Shown here: one piece after another, positions 8,537 to 17,630 of the stretch
Layout of the letters: each line of letters starts with the position of its first letter
Position numbering within the stretch: position 1 is the stretch's first letter
Source of the DNA: Streptomyces sp. NBC_00289
Lineage (GTDB): Bacteria > Actinomycetota > Actinomycetes > Streptomycetales > Streptomycetaceae
Assembly (NCBI RefSeq): GCF_041435115.1
Contig: NZ_CP108046.1
Span: forward strand, 9,796,001 to 9,860,000
Direction of reading: 5' to 3'
DNA: 64,000 bases
Made by a program: the position numbers and the translations under genes
Notes under the pieces: generated by a model
Told to the model about the DNA's origin: nothing
Databases searched by the model: none
The model's input: only the letters and a program-made list of their open reading frames with translations

Positions 8537-10272
8537 GGTTCTGGATCACTTTCAGTGCTGGGGCCACGGAGGGTCACCGAAACCGCGATCATGAACGGTC
8601 GTGGGTGATGTTCTCCTCCAGAACCTGTGGTTCCACCAGGTCCAAGGTGTCGTGATCGAAAACGTTGTGCCTGACGGCGAGTTGGTGGCCGTGCGGGCCC
8701 GGGCGGTTGCGGAGCGGGTCGTATGTCCAGCGTGCGGGACGCTGTCGTCTCGGGTGCACAGCCGGTACGTACGGCGGCTCGCCGACAGCTCGGTCAGAGG
8801 GCGTCCGGTGCTGATCGAGTTACAGGTGCGGCGGTTCCGCTGCGGCCAACGTTTGTGCAGACAGGCGACGTTCGCCGAGCAGGTCGACGGACTGACCGTC
8901 CGGCACGGCCGACGCAGCGCCGGGCTGCAGACAGTGCTGGAGCGTGTGGCGGTGATGCTGGCCGGCCGTGCCGGTGCCCGCCTCTCCCAGACTCTGGCCG
9001 CCGGGGTGAGCAGGTCGACACTGCTGCGGTTGATCCGTCGCCTGCCGGAGCCCGAGACCTCGACACCGCGGGTGCTCGGGGTGGACGACTTCGCGCTGCG
9101 CAAGGGCCACAAGTACGGCACGATCCTGATCGACATCGAAACCCGTCAGCCCATCGACCTGCTGCCGGACCGGACGACGTCGACGGTCGCCAAGTGGCTC
9201 GCCGACCATCCCGGCATCGAGGTGATCTGTCGGGACCGCTCCACCGCCTATGCCGAGGCCGGACGGCTCGGCGCCCCGAACGCCATCCACGTCGCGGACC
9301 GATGGCACATCTGGTCGAACCTTACTGAGGCCGTCGAGAAGACAGTCGTTCAACACCGCGCTCTGCTACGTGAGCCGCACGACGCCGCCACGGCCCAGGC
9401 CGTCGCGGACACGGAGAACACGAACCTCGATCCGCCCTCTCCCAGAGGGCCGCGGACAACCGGCCGACTCTCCGACCGCATCCGGGAACAGCACGCGGCT
9501 ATCCACGCTCTCCTCGAGCAGGGCATCGGACTGCGCGCGATCGCCCGCCAACAGGGGCTGGCCCGCAATACCGTCCGCCGCTTCGCCAACGCGGCAAGCG
9601 CGGACGAACTCCTGGTTGGCCGGTGGACCGGCCGAGCCAGCATTCTCGACCCCTACAAGCCTTACCTGCACCAGCGGTGGGCGGAGGGCTGCACCGTCGC
9701 CCGCCGCCTGTTCGAGGAAGTACGCGAACGTGGCTACCCCGGCGGCGAGAACGTGGTGAAGGTCTACGTGGCCAAACTCCGCGAGAACTTTCCGCACGAC
9801 CCGCCCCACAAGACGCCGTCCGTGCGGAATGTGACCAGCTGGCTCACCCGCCATCCCGACCGCCTCACCGAGGACCAGACCCAGCAGCTCAAAGCGATCC
9901 TGGCTCGCTGCCCCGCGCTCGACCGCACCGCCCACCACGTCCGCACGTTTGCCGAGCTCATGAACAACCGTCAGGGCCGGGACCTGAACAAGTGGATCAC
10001 GAGCGTCCGGGCCGAGGACCTGCCAGCCCTTCATACCTTCGTCACCGGTCTCGGCCAGGATCTCGATGCCGTCGTCGCCGGCCTCAGCCTTCGCTACAGC
10101 TCCGGCGCGGTCGAGGGTCAGAACAACAAGATCAAGATGTTGAAGCGGCAGATGTTCGGCCGAGCCAACTTCGACCTGCTCCGCAAACGGGTCCTCCTCA
10201 CCGCGCGATGCCGTTCATGATCGCGGTTTCGGTGACCCTCCGTGGCCCTAGCACTGAAAGTGATCCAGAACC
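8537..10272. mobile_element. ISL3-family insertion sequence, intact
   Basis: Inverted repeats of 62 bp at 8537-8598 and 10211-10272 differ at one base. They bracket one full-length transposase. No clear 8-bp target duplication was found, so the flanks may have rearranged. The left end interrupts an older IS5 transposase. Confidence 0.85.
8601..10220 (+). CDS. ISL3-family transposase
   Basis: 539 aa from GTG 8601, just inside the left repeat. The N-terminal zinc-ribbon (VCPACGTLSSRVH, then RCGQRLCRQ) is typical of ISL3. The catalytic domain shows GVDDFALRKGHKYG, VICRDRSTAY and, near the end, SGAVEGQNNKIKMLKRQM, carrying the DDE residues. A helix-turn-helix (GIGLRAIARQQGLARNTVRR) lies in the middle insertion. 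The frame is unbroken and of normal length. Its stop falls inside the right inverted repeat. Confidence 0.92.
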   Translation: MGDVLLQNLWFHQVQGVVIENVVPDGELVAVRARAVAERVVCPACGTLSSRVHSRYVRRLADSSVRGRPVLIELQVRRFRCGQRLCRQATFAEQVDGLTVRHGRRSAGLQTVLERVAVMLAGRAGARLSQTLAAGVSRSTLLRLIRRLPEPETSTPRVLGVDDFALRKGHKYGTILIDIETRQPIDLLPDRTTSTVAKWLADHPGIEVICRDRSTAYAEAGRLGAPNAIHVADRWHIWSNLTEAVEKTVVQHRALLREPHDAATAQAVADTENTNLDPPSPRGPRTTGRLSDRIREQHAAIHALLEQGIGLRAIARQQGLARNTVRRFANAASADELLVGRWTGRASILDPYKPYLHQRWAEGCTVARRLFEEVRERGYPGGENVVKVYVAKLRENFPHDPPHKTPSVRNVTSWLTRHPDRLTEDQTQQLKAILARCPALDRTAHHVRTFAELMNNRQGRDLNKWITSVRAEDLPALHTFVTGLGQDLDAVVAGLSLRYSSGAVEGQNNKIKMLKRQMFGRANFDLLRKRVLLTARCRS

Positions 10273-10723
10273 AGGATTCGGGCGACGGCGAGAAGCGGTC
10301 TGGAATGAACCGAACTCGTCGTCCCGCGCTGCCTGTGTACGGCCTCTGCACGCCCCGCCGAGGCGTAGCCCTTTTCCGCAGAGCCTGGTTTGTCACCGCC
10401 GGGTGGCTCGACGGCCTGGGGGCGGATGTCACTGCTCCTCACCCTGATGGTCACACTCACGTCCTCGCTGATGTCCGCCTTCGAAAGGAGCACTCCTCCT
10501 CGTCCCCTCCGACGAGGCACCCCGGGGCACTCGCGACCCGCACTTTCCGCTCGTCCATGTGTCCCGGGGCGTTGCCGATGTCCGAAGTGCGTCGTTGGGA
10601 CTGGAAGATGGAGGATTAGGCTTCCGGGTTGCGTGGGGGTGGCAACTTTTTCCGATGCAGCATGCAACCATACGAGTCCTTCACATGTCGTTCACTCACG
10701 TGACACAGAACCCTGGGGGGACC
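10273..10723. other. Intergenic region upstream of a lipoprotein
   Basis: About 450 bases right of the ISL3. Frames on both strands are short and inconsistent. The last 100 bases probably hold the promoter of the DUF4352 lipoprotein. Nothing else recognised. Confidence 0.35.
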
Positions 10724-11311
10724 ATGAACCAATACATGCGCATCAGACTCTCCGCCGCCGCAACGATCGCGGCCTGCGCGCTCAGCCTCACCGCCTGCAG
10801 TTCGGGCAGCACCGTCACCGACACGCCCAAGGCCGCCCCTGTCAGCAAGAGCAGTGAGAAGAAGCCTGCCGCGAAGAAGTCCAAGGCTCCGGACGTTGCC
10901 AAGATCGGCGACATCATCGCCCTCAAGGGCACCGAGGACGGCAGTAAGCTCGACGTCACCGTCGTCAAGATGGTGGACCCCGCGAAGGGCGCCGACGAGT
11001 TCACCACGCCCTCGTCGGGCAAACGCTTCGTCGGAATCCAGTTCCGGCTCGTCAACACGGGTACCGCCACCTACAGCGACAGCCCGTCCAACGGGGCACA
11101 GATCAGCGACGCCGACGGCCAGCAGTTCCAGACGACGTACGGCGAAATTTCCGCAGGGCCGGCGATGTCCTCGTCCGTGAAGCTCAAGCCCGGCGCGAAG
11201 GCGCTCGGTTGGATCGTGTTCGAGGTGCCGAAGGCGTCGAAGGCGGCTACGGTCCAGTTCGCGATGGACTCCGGGTTCGCCGATCAGTCAGGCGAATGGA
11301 AGCTGTCCTGA
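10724..11311 (+). CDS. DUF4352-type secreted lipoprotein
   Basis: 195 aa from ATG 10724 with a G-rich ribosome site (GGGGGG) 3 bases upstream. The signal peptide (MRIRLSAAATIAACALSL) ends in lipobox LTAC, with Cys25 as lipid anchor. After a charged Lys/Ala linker (about 35-57), residues 60-195 form an immunoglobulin-like domain with the DUF4352 pattern: KRFVGIQFRLVNTGTATYSD and a terminal LGWIVFEVPK segment. Such proteins sit on the outer face of the membrane and are thought to bind or protect; the role is not established. It stands alone. Confidence 0.8.
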   Translation: MNQYMRIRLSAAATIAACALSLTACSSGSTVTDTPKAAPVSKSSEKKPAAKKSKAPDVAKIGDIIALKGTEDGSKLDVTVVKMVDPAKGADEFTTPSSGKRFVGIQFRLVNTGTATYSDSPSNGAQISDADGQQFQTTYGEISAGPAMSSSVKLKPGAKALGWIVFEVPKASKAATVQFAMDSGFADQSGEWKLS

Positions 11312-11400
11312 CGCGTAAATAGCAGCAGGTCAGGGTGGGGGTAGGCAGGGCTGGGTGCCCGGTGGCTGTGGCGCTCGCCGGGTGTCTGGGTGCGGGTCGG

Positions 11401-12644
11401 TCAGGCCGCGCCTTCCAGCGGGTTGAGGGTGACGGTGTAGCCGAGCTGATTGAGCGCACTGATCGCGCGGCGGGTGGCGCGTTCGGGGTCGCGCTGGGCG
11501 AAGTAGGTGCCGCCGAGCTCGTGGTAGGTGACGTTGTCGGTGAGCATGTGCCAGATCGCGGTGATGATCGAGTGCTCGACGGCGACCAAGGCTCGCATCG
11601 GGCCGCGGCGGGCGGTGAGCCGCTTGTAACGGGCCTGCAGGTAGGTGTCCTTGGTTCTCACCGCGCCGAGTGCGGCGAGTCCGAGGGCGCCTTTGAGATA
11701 GGGATGCCGGGTCGGACTTTGGTGCTCTTGGTTCGGCCGGCGGACTCGTGGTGGCCTGGGCAGACGCCGGCCCAGGACGCGAGGTGCCTGGCGGAGGCGA
11801 ACCGGCTCATGTCCCCGCCGGTCTCCGCGATGATCACCTCGGCGACGGCCCGGTTGATCCCGGGGATGGTGTCGAGGAGGTCGAGCGAGGGACGAAAGGG
11901 AGCCATCGCCCCCTCGATCCGCTCGTCCAGCTGCCGGATCGCGTCGGTGAGCTGGTCGTAGTGGTCCAGGTGCAGCCGGGCCAGGAAGGCATGGTGGCTG
12001 CGGAAGCGTCCGGTCAGCGCCTCGGTCAGCTCGGGGATCTTGTTGCGGAGCTTGCGTTTGGCCAGCTCCGCGAGGACCTGCGGGCCGCGTTCCCCGCCGA
12101 TGAGGGCTTCGAGCATGGCCCGGCCAGAGACCCCCATGATGTCGGAGGCGACCGCGGACAGCTTGATCCCGGTGTCCTCCAGCAGCTTCTCCAGCCGCTG
12201 CACGATCTGGCCGCGCTCGCGGGTCATCTGGGTGCGAGCCCGGGTCAGGTCTCGCAGCTCGCGCACCGGCTGGGGCGGCACGAACGAGGCCCGCACCAGG
12301 CCATGCGCACCGAGCTGGGCCAGCCAGGCCGCATCCGAGACGTCCGTCTTGCGGCCGGGCAGGTTCTTGACCTGCCGCGCGTTGACCAGGATCACGTTCA
12401 ACTCCCCGGCCAGAAGGTAGTAGAAGGGCTTCCAGTAGTCCGACGTCGCCTCGATCACGACCAGGGTGACCTCGGCGGCGAGCAGGTGATCGCGCAGGGC
12501 GAGCACCGCGTTCGTCGTCGAACCCCACGTCGTGGTCTCGGTCGCGAAGGCCCCCCGCCGCTTGGTACTCGGGGTGCGGACACACGCCTTGGCATCCTTC
12601 TTGCTGATGTCCACACCGGCGCAGCGCTCGTGCAGCACATCCAC
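11401..12644 (-). pseudogene. IS110-family transposase with a frameshift
   Basis: From ATG 12644 the DEDD (RuvC-like) domain is complete: AGVDISKKD, VVIEATSDYW and KTDVSDAAW. A coiled linker follows, then the serine-containing C-terminal domain (RHLASWAGVCPGHHESAG). Near 11701-11710 the frame breaks: RTKSTKVRPG continues as PYLKGALGLAALG only one frame over, and the protein then runs to the stop at 11401. One missing base explains this. About 400 aa would be coded without it. Bases upstream to about 12950 may hold the element's non-coding end. Confidence 0.85.
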
Positions 12645-13074
12645 GTCCCTGTCCCTCCCTCAACGGCCGAGTGGTACGCCGTTCCGGGGGGACCAAGGTG
12701 AATCAGGAATTCTGACGCACGTGCTCGCAGCAACACTCCACGGTTCCCGTGGACGGCCCCCAGCACCACGCTGACCTGCGAGCTCACCGGCATCACAGAG
12801 CATTCGGTTTCGGCCGGAACGAACCCCACCAGCGTCCCGCAGCGGTATCAGCCCGCGTCAGAGGCAGACGGAAGCACCCCAGCGCGCGCCACAGGATTTA
12901 CCACGCCCCCGGCGCGCACCGACGGTGCGCTGGACCGCTGACCTGAAATGACGATTGGGCCGGCCGCACCGCACCCATCGGCGTGCGGCCGGCCCAACGC
13001 GCACGCACGGCAGAACCCTCACGCTGGATCGTCCCGGTCTACGCAGTCGATCTGCCTTACCCTCACGCCCTCAC
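12645..13074. other. IS110 non-coding end and unassigned sequence
   Basis: About 430 bases upstream of the IS110 gene. A 7-bp stem with a 3-nt loop (TCCACGG / CCGTGGA) lies at 12737-12753. In the IS110 group this side carries the structured bridge RNA, so the hairpin could be part of one; this is inference. No gene seen. Confidence 0.35.
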
Positions 13075-13240
13075 CCGGGGCTAGAGCAAGACCTGGACAC
13101 TGTGATCGTCGCGCTCGGATTCCTTACAGCAACGGCCCCACCGAGGGCGTCAACACCCAGACCAAGCTGATCGCGCGCCAGATGCACGGACGAGCGGTAT
13201 TCCCCTCCTGCGCCACTTCCCTCGTCACTCGACGGCTTCA
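13075..13240 (+). pseudogene. ISL3-type transposase C-terminal remnant
   Basis: The plus strand reads GLEQDLDTVIVAL, then after a one-base shift YSNGPTEGVNTQTKLIARQM and HGRA. That is the conserved last catalytic segment of ISL3 transposases. It differs from the intact ISL3 at 8.6-10.2 kb, so it is a relic of another element. The N-terminal part is absent. Confidence 0.7.
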
Positions 13241-13662
13241 TCGCCGGGTTGTGGGCTGAGAAGTCGACGTGCCGTGCGGTCAGTCGGGGGCCCGGCGCGG
13301 GAAGGATGTCCGGCCGCCGGGGCGAGGGCTTCCGCGCCGGGCGGGGCCTGTCCGAAAGCCCGGGTACGGGGCGTGCGGGCTTTCGTGGCAAGCGAGGAAG
13401 CAGCTCAGCCGGGATGTCCGTAGGGCAGGGGCGCTCCGGGCTGGGCAACGGGGGTTGGACGCCGTGGGTGCCGAGTCCTTGGAGGGTGCCGGTGGCTCCG
13501 TGCAGCGGTGCGCTCTGCGCCAAGTACACGGTCGTGTTGCCGTCCAGGTGTGGGCACAGGCGGGCCGCGGTGTTCACATGGCGGGCGCAGAGGGGCGGGT
13601 GATTGGTCAGCACCTCCGCCGTGCCGGGAGTGTGGTCGTGCGGCCCGGCGAGGAACACGAGT
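13219..13662. repeat. Diverged direct copy of 34699-35242
   Basis: The left boundary (CTCGTCACTCGACGGCTT) and right boundary (CGGCGAGGAACACGAGT) match the segment at 34699-35242 in the same orientation. This copy lacks about 100 bases after the conserved hairpin. It carries, on the minus strand, a partial copy of the CxxC-containing gene at 34858: LVFLAGPHDHTP, LCARHVNTAARLCPHLDG and LAQSAPLHGATGTL are recognisable. The copy is broken and probably not expressed. Confidence 0.8.
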
Positions 13663-13749
13663 CGCCGGTGATGGGACAGTCCCGGCCAGAGCCGAATCCG
13701 CTCGGATTTACGCGCGGCGGGGGCACGTTTGGCGACGTGCCGGGCGAGG

Positions 13750-14688
13750 TTACTTGGATGCGAGGTGTCCCAGCGGGTGGCCGCCCGCGAGGACCGTTTG
13801 GGCGTGGTTCCAGTCAGTGTGGTCGATTCCGGTGACGTGGCGCAGGTAGGCGAGGGTGACCTGCTGGACGAGGGTGACACGGTCGGGGTTCTCGTCGGTG
13901 GTCTCTGCTGCCTGGTAGCCGGAGATGCCGCCCAGGAAGTGCTCGCCGCCGTGGACGGTCAGGAGGCTCTTGTTGCCATGGCTGAGGGTGTAGGGGTCGG
14001 TCGTCCAGGCCGGGCCCCGGGTGGAGAGCGGGAGATCGTCCTTGTCCCCGGCGACGACGAGGCCGGGGGCGGTGATGTGGGAGAAGTCCTGATCGCGCAG
14101 CCAGGGAAGGTTGTCGTGGGCGAAGGGGGTCAGCGCGTCGCCACCCTTGCCGGCGGTGGCCAGTTGGATGCTGGCCGTGATCCGCGGGTCGGACAGGTCC
14201 TCGGTGATGCCGGTGTGCGGGTCCCTGACGCGCAGACCCACCAGGATGCCCGCGGTCTGCCCCCCGAAGGAGTGTCCGGCCGCGACGATGCGACGGTGGT
14301 CGATCCGGCCTGCCAGGCCCGGCACGGCGGCCTCCAACGGGACGAGCTCGTCCAGGATGCGCTGCATGTCCTGGACTCTGTAGCGCCATATCTGGGGCCT
14401 GCGGGGATCGTCCGTTGGAAGGTTGAGCCGCTTGGAGTCCAGGTGGGTGGTCTGGAGGACGACAAAGCCGCCGGACGCCCAGTGGTCGACCAGCGGGGCG
14501 TAGCCGTCCAGGTTGGAGCCGAAGCCGTGGGCGAAGAGGACGACGGGCAGGCTGGTGCCGGTGGTGGGGGCGGTGACGCGGACGTGCACGTGCTCACCGC
14601 GCCGTGGTGTGCTCAGCGCGAGCGGCTTGACGGACACGGTGGCAGTGGGGGAGGGGCCGGTGAGGCCGGTCGTGGGATTCGTGGTCAT
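13750..14688 (-). CDS. Alpha/beta-hydrolase (chlorophyllase/lipase-like)
   Basis: 312 aa from ATG 14688, with GAAAGG about 11 bases upstream. Motifs: oxyanion-loop HGFGSN, nucleophile elbow AAGHSFGGQTAG, acid in VVAGDKDDLP and His in VHGGEHFLGG. No signal peptide, so probably cytoplasmic. It follows a broken amidohydrolase in the same direction and may be the surviving half of an operon. The divergent MerR regulator at 15419 is a plausible controller. Substrate unknown; esters or lactones are likely from the family. Confidence 0.8.
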   Translation of the reverse strand: MTTNPTTGLTGPSPTATVSVKPLALSTPRRGEHVHVRVTAPTTGTSLPVVLFAHGFGSNLDGYAPLVDHWASGGFVVLQTTHLDSKRLNLPTDDPRRPQIWRYRVQDMQRILDELVPLEAAVPGLAGRIDHRRIVAAGHSFGGQTAGILVGLRVRDPHTGITEDLSDPRITASIQLATAGKGGDALTPFAHDNLPWLRDQDFSHITAPGLVVAGDKDDLPLSTRGPAWTTDPYTLSHGNKSLLTVHGGEHFLGGISGYQAAETTDENPDRVTLVQQVTLAYLRHVTGIDHTDWNHAQTVLAGGHPLGHLASK

Positions 14689-14710
14689 GCGTGTGTCTGC
14701 CTTTCGGTGG

Positions 14711-15277
14711 GTGACGGGCCGAGGGATGCGCACGATGCGTTCGGCGTTGAGGTGGCCAAGCTTGTCCCGGCCCCGTTCGTCGAGAGGGGGTGGTCGACGA
14801 AAGCGCAGGCGCCGCCCTTTCCGCCTAACGCGCCGCGGGAGTCGACGCCGCCGAGACCGCGATCGGCTCGCCCGTCGCCGGCTGTGGGGGCGCCGTAGGG
14901 GCAGTCCGCGCCAAACATGATCCGGTCGGGTCCCAGTACGTCCACGGCCCCACTCAGCATGCGGTGGCCGTAGAGGCCGCCGGCGGTGACGCGAGGTTGC
15001 AGGTGATGTAGTCCAGGACGCGGCGCTGCAGGTGCGGGGCAGCGGTGCTGAGCAGATCGGCCCGGTCGGCGAGAGGTACGAGCATGTCGCCCCAGTGGCC
15101 GAGGACGATCTGCAGGTCCGGGTGCCGGTCCAGGGTTTCGGCGAGGATCAGGCGGAGAGCGGCCAGGCCGGCTTCTGGGCAGCGGCTTCGAACACGGCGG
15201 CGCAGTTCCGGGGTCCAGGCGTGTTCCTCGACGCCAATCACCCACCGGGCCGGTGCGGTGTCCTCAGTCATGGACAC
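14711..15277 (-). pseudogene. Amidohydrolase_2 family gene with internal deletion
   Basis: The minus strand begins RWVIGVEEHAWTPELRRRV, then jumps to RLILAETLDRHPDLQIVLGH and, in another frame, VDVLGPDRIMFGADCPYG. These are the N-terminal metal motif (EEHAW), a late His motif and the C-terminal Asp motif of the decarboxylase-like amidohydrolases. The middle, with the Tyr/His metal site, is deleted and at least one frameshift follows. The intact gene would have been over 300 aa. It faces the MerR gene across a shared control region. Confidence 0.75.
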
Positions 15278-15325
15278 TCCGTTCGTCGTTCAACTCATCC
15301 CGATACGGGATCTAACTGGATCATT

Positions 15326-15382
15326 CGCCCACTAGTGGGCGCAGGAGCTACGGTAAAACTTGACGTTGACGTGAAAGGCAAG
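15326..15382. promoter_or_regulatory. Divergent control region with palindrome and MerR-type site
   Basis: A perfect 16-bp palindrome (CGCCCACTAGTGGGCG) spans 15326-15341. A CTTGAC...GGCAAG dyad spans 15359-15382, overlapping a TTGACG -35 candidate, as in elongated-spacer MerR promoters. The region separates the MerR gene from the divergent hydrolase genes, fitting autoregulation plus control of both. Confidence 0.5.
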
Positions 15383-15418
15383 CGCGTGTGATGCGGAACA
15401 CGCAGGAAGGGGGCGGGA

Positions 15419-15799
15419 ATGCGGATCGGGGAGCTCGCCCGTCGCACGGGGGTCACCACCCGGGCTCTGCGGTACTACGAGGAACAGAACCTGCTCACCG
15501 CCGAGCGCAGCGGCAGCGGCCAGCGCCACTACGCGGAAGATGCCGTCGACCGGATCCACCTCATCCGCCAGCTGTACGCCGCCGGACTGAGCAGCAAGAC
15601 CATCGCCGAGCTGACGCCCTGCGTCATCGACGGCCAGGCCACCCCCGAGCTCCTCCAGCGCCTGGCCGCGGAACGCGACCACCTCGACCGGAACATCGCG
15701 AACCTCGCCCGTACCCGGGACAGGCTCGACTCCGTCATCAACGGCGCCTCATCCCACATGCACACCGGCACCCCCTGCCCGCGGGATACGACCGCATAG
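15419..15799 (+). CDS. MerR-family transcriptional regulator
   Basis: 126 aa from ATG 15419, with GGAAGGGGGCGGG just upstream. The N-terminal winged helix is clear (MRIGELARRTGVTTRALRYY then EEQNLL), and the dimerisation helix contains ELLQRLAAERDHLDRNI. There are no metal-binding cysteine pairs and the ligand domain is short, so it is a small-molecule or stress-type MerR, not a heavy-metal sensor. It is divergent from the broken amidohydrolase and the alpha/beta-hydrolase, which it probably controls. Confidence 0.88.
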   Translation: MRIGELARRTGVTTRALRYYEEQNLLTAERSGSGQRHYAEDAVDRIHLIRQLYAAGLSSKTIAELTPCVIDGQATPELLQRLAAERDHLDRNIANLARTRDRLDSVINGASSHMHTGTPCPRDTTA

Positions 15800-15867
15800 G
15801 CTCGCGTCGGCTTCCTGTCGGAAACGGATGGCGAGCTCAAGCGGTCACTGCATCACCGCTGTTCAGG

Positions 15868-16040
15868 GGGTCAGCGTAGACCTCCGCCGGAGTGCGGTAA
15901 CCATGGACTTTGCGGGGACGGTGGTTGAGCTCGAGGGTGATGGCGCCGAGGTCGGCCTGGCTGAACGTGCGTAGGTCCGCGCCTATGGCAAGTAGTGCCG
16001 TAGCAGGCGGTTGGTGTTCTCGTTGGTGCCTCGCTGCCTA
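15868..16040 (-). pseudogene. IS30-family transposase C-terminal remnant
   Basis: The minus strand reads QRGTNENTNRLLRHYLP, then one frame over GADLRTFSQADLGAITLE and LNHRPRKVHGYRTPAEVY. This is the IS30 C-terminus with its Glu-containing N-E-N-T motif. A frameshift after HYLP and loss of the N-terminus make it inactive. Confidence 0.75.
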
Positions 16041-16059
16041 GAGATCGTCTTCAAGGTCA

Positions 16060-16215
16060 GATTCAGAGCAGGATTGAGGCAATGGTGACGGCGGTTTGGT
16101 AGGACTCGCGGGTCTTGTTGCAGCGAGTGGCCAGTCCGCGCCACTGCTGAGCTGGTTAAAGCAGCGCTCGACGACGTCGCAGCGACGGTAGACACATCGG
16201 TCGAAGCCGGCCGGC
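16060..16215 (-). pseudogene. IS5-family transposase C-terminal remnant
   Basis: The minus strand reads FDRCVYRRCDVVERCFNQL, matching the conserved R-x-x-V-E-R-x-F-x-x-L region around the last catalytic Glu of IS5-type transposases, then decays through frameshifts. Its edge cuts the plasmid-type gene at 16410. Confidence 0.6.
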
Positions 16216-16410
16216 CGTCCGCCGCCTGTGCCGCAGGTCAGTCGGCCCAGTCGGCTCCCGTCCCTCGGCGCGGATCTGCTTCAGGGTCCGCAGATTCCAG
16301 GGCAGCGTCTCGCTGGTGTAGACGGGCAGCGGCGGCGGCCCGGCAGGCTTCTCGCTGTAATACGAATCCCCGAACAGGTCCCAGCCCAGGGGGTACGGGG
16401 TGGGCGGCAT
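16156..16410 (-). pseudogene. Plasmid-type small zinc-binding protein, truncated
   Basis: ATG 16410 starts MPPTPYPLGWDLFGDSYYSE, followed by TLPWNLRTLKQIRAEGREPT. This resembles the N-terminus of the small RRQRL-motif zinc-binding proteins found beside transfer genes on Streptomyces plasmids and integrative elements. After about 65 residues the frame runs into an IS5 remnant, so the expected C-terminal cysteine motifs are lost. It starts 15 bases after the stop of the next upstream gene, suggesting one former operon. Confidence 0.5.
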
Positions 16411-16425
16411 GGAGACATGCGGCCG

Positions 16426-16782
16426 CTACTCCGGGTCCGGCACAGCGTTCAGGGCGGCGTCCAGTTCGTTCAGCGCCAGGCGCATCGTCTGCACGGCGGT
16501 GCCGAACGCAAGGTTGTCGATCCCCTTCGAGTACAGGTACCCCGGGTCCACGGTGAACGCCTCCGACACCCGCCGCGCGTTCGCTTCCTTGTCTGGAAAC
16601 GCGGTCGAGTGCGCCAGATCCCAGGCCGCCTGCGGCAGATTCCCAGCGCCCATGTCGGCCCAGGCACTGACATTCAGCGCCGTCTGCCTGACGTCGGCAA
16701 CCGCCTCGGCCAGCGCTTCGCGCGCTTCCGCCACCCGCATCCGTTCCGCTCCTGCCGGCGCCCGCAGTTCTTGCTTGTCCAT
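16426..16782 (-). CDS. Small hypothetical protein, plasmid-type context
   Basis: 118 aa from ATG 16782; the ribosome site is weak and upstream starts in the open frame to 16893 are possible. The protein is largely alpha-helical (RVAEAREALAEAVADVRQTA; MRLALNELDAALNAV) with no membrane span. It lies directly upstream of the truncated zinc-binding gene. The pair looks like part of a mobile-element maintenance operon. Function unknown. Confidence 0.55.
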   Translation of the reverse strand: MDKQELRAPAGAERMRVAEAREALAEAVADVRQTALNVSAWADMGAGNLPQAAWDLAHSTAFPDKEANARRVSEAFTVDPGYLYSKGIDNLAFGTAVQTMRLALNELDAALNAVPDPE

Positions 16783-17177
16783 GGCGGCAGTCTGCCGTAG
16801 CTGCGAAGCCAGTTGAGGCGGAACGGGACATCCCGACCCGGAAGACAATCTGTCTTCCGGCCCCCGGTAACCCGGTGCACCCTTCAGTCTCACCGGGATA
16901 CACGATCATGGACCCGGGCTGGTGCACCGAAACCTTCCCCCCCGGGTCCGGGCCGGCCACCAGGATCGAAGAACCAGCGATCGGCACCCCGCCACAACGT
17001 CGGGCGGGTCCTCGCCACCGGTGAGGCATACGCCCGGCCAGCCCCACCACAAGGTCGGCACCAAACCCCGCCGCGGCGCCTGAACTTCCGCCCGCGCGAA
17101 CCTCCAGGAAGCCCACGAGGTTGGATAGCTCCATGGTGCGACGAGAGCGCGTGACGAAGAGACGGCCTCCCTTCGGC

Positions 17178-17444
17178 ATGCCGAGAAGCATCGTCCTGCT
17201 GACGACGCCGGAAGGCTGGCGCCACAGTGTCCTCACCGAGGAAGGCGGGATGCCCTGCGGACGCCTTGCCGAGGTGACGGCCAACACCGACCCAGCCGAG
17301 GCGCAGGCCGCCGCGGCGGCCATGGTGGTGGGACTCGCACACGACTTCCACGAAGTACGCGTCGACGTGACCTGGGACCCGCCCCGGGCACCCGGCTCCT
17401 GGACCGCCCAGGTCACCGTTGCCACGACCCCACCGAGCGCCTGA
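17178..17444 (+). CDS. Small hypothetical protein
   Basis: 88 aa from ATG 17178; upstream GTG and ATG codons back to 17121 are alternatives and none has a strong ribosome site. The sequence PRSIVLLTTPEGWRHSVLTE followed by VEVTWDPP-like text (VRVDVTWDPPRAPGSWTAQV) has good codon bias and resembles unannotated small genes of Streptomyces plasmids. It is divergent from the 118-aa gene. No function is suggested. Confidence 0.5.
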   Translation: MPRSIVLLTTPEGWRHSVLTEEGGMPCGRLAEVTANTDPAEAQAAAAAMVVGLAHDFHEVRVDVTWDPPRAPGSWTAQVTVATTPPSA

Positions 17445-17630
17445 AGTTAAACGACAAGGAGAGAGGCTGTCTGATCCGGGGGCGGGACTCCGAACGGCCC
17501 GCTGTGCGCGGGTCCGTGTTCCCCTCCCGCGCGTCCCGGGCCGCACGACCTCAGGAGCACACCTTGTCTCTGCTGTTCCCGGGCCCCGCAGCAGACCCTT
17601 GCGAACCGCGCCGTTACTGACTTCGGCGCA

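Noticed and set aside
11701..11710. Programmed frameshift in the IS110 gene
   Set aside because: IS110 transposases are single-frame and no slippery sequence is present; a one-base deletion is simpler.
15326..15341. Palindrome as an integration site
   Set aside because: It lies centrally in a divergent promoter region and has no second copy nearby, so an operator is more likely.
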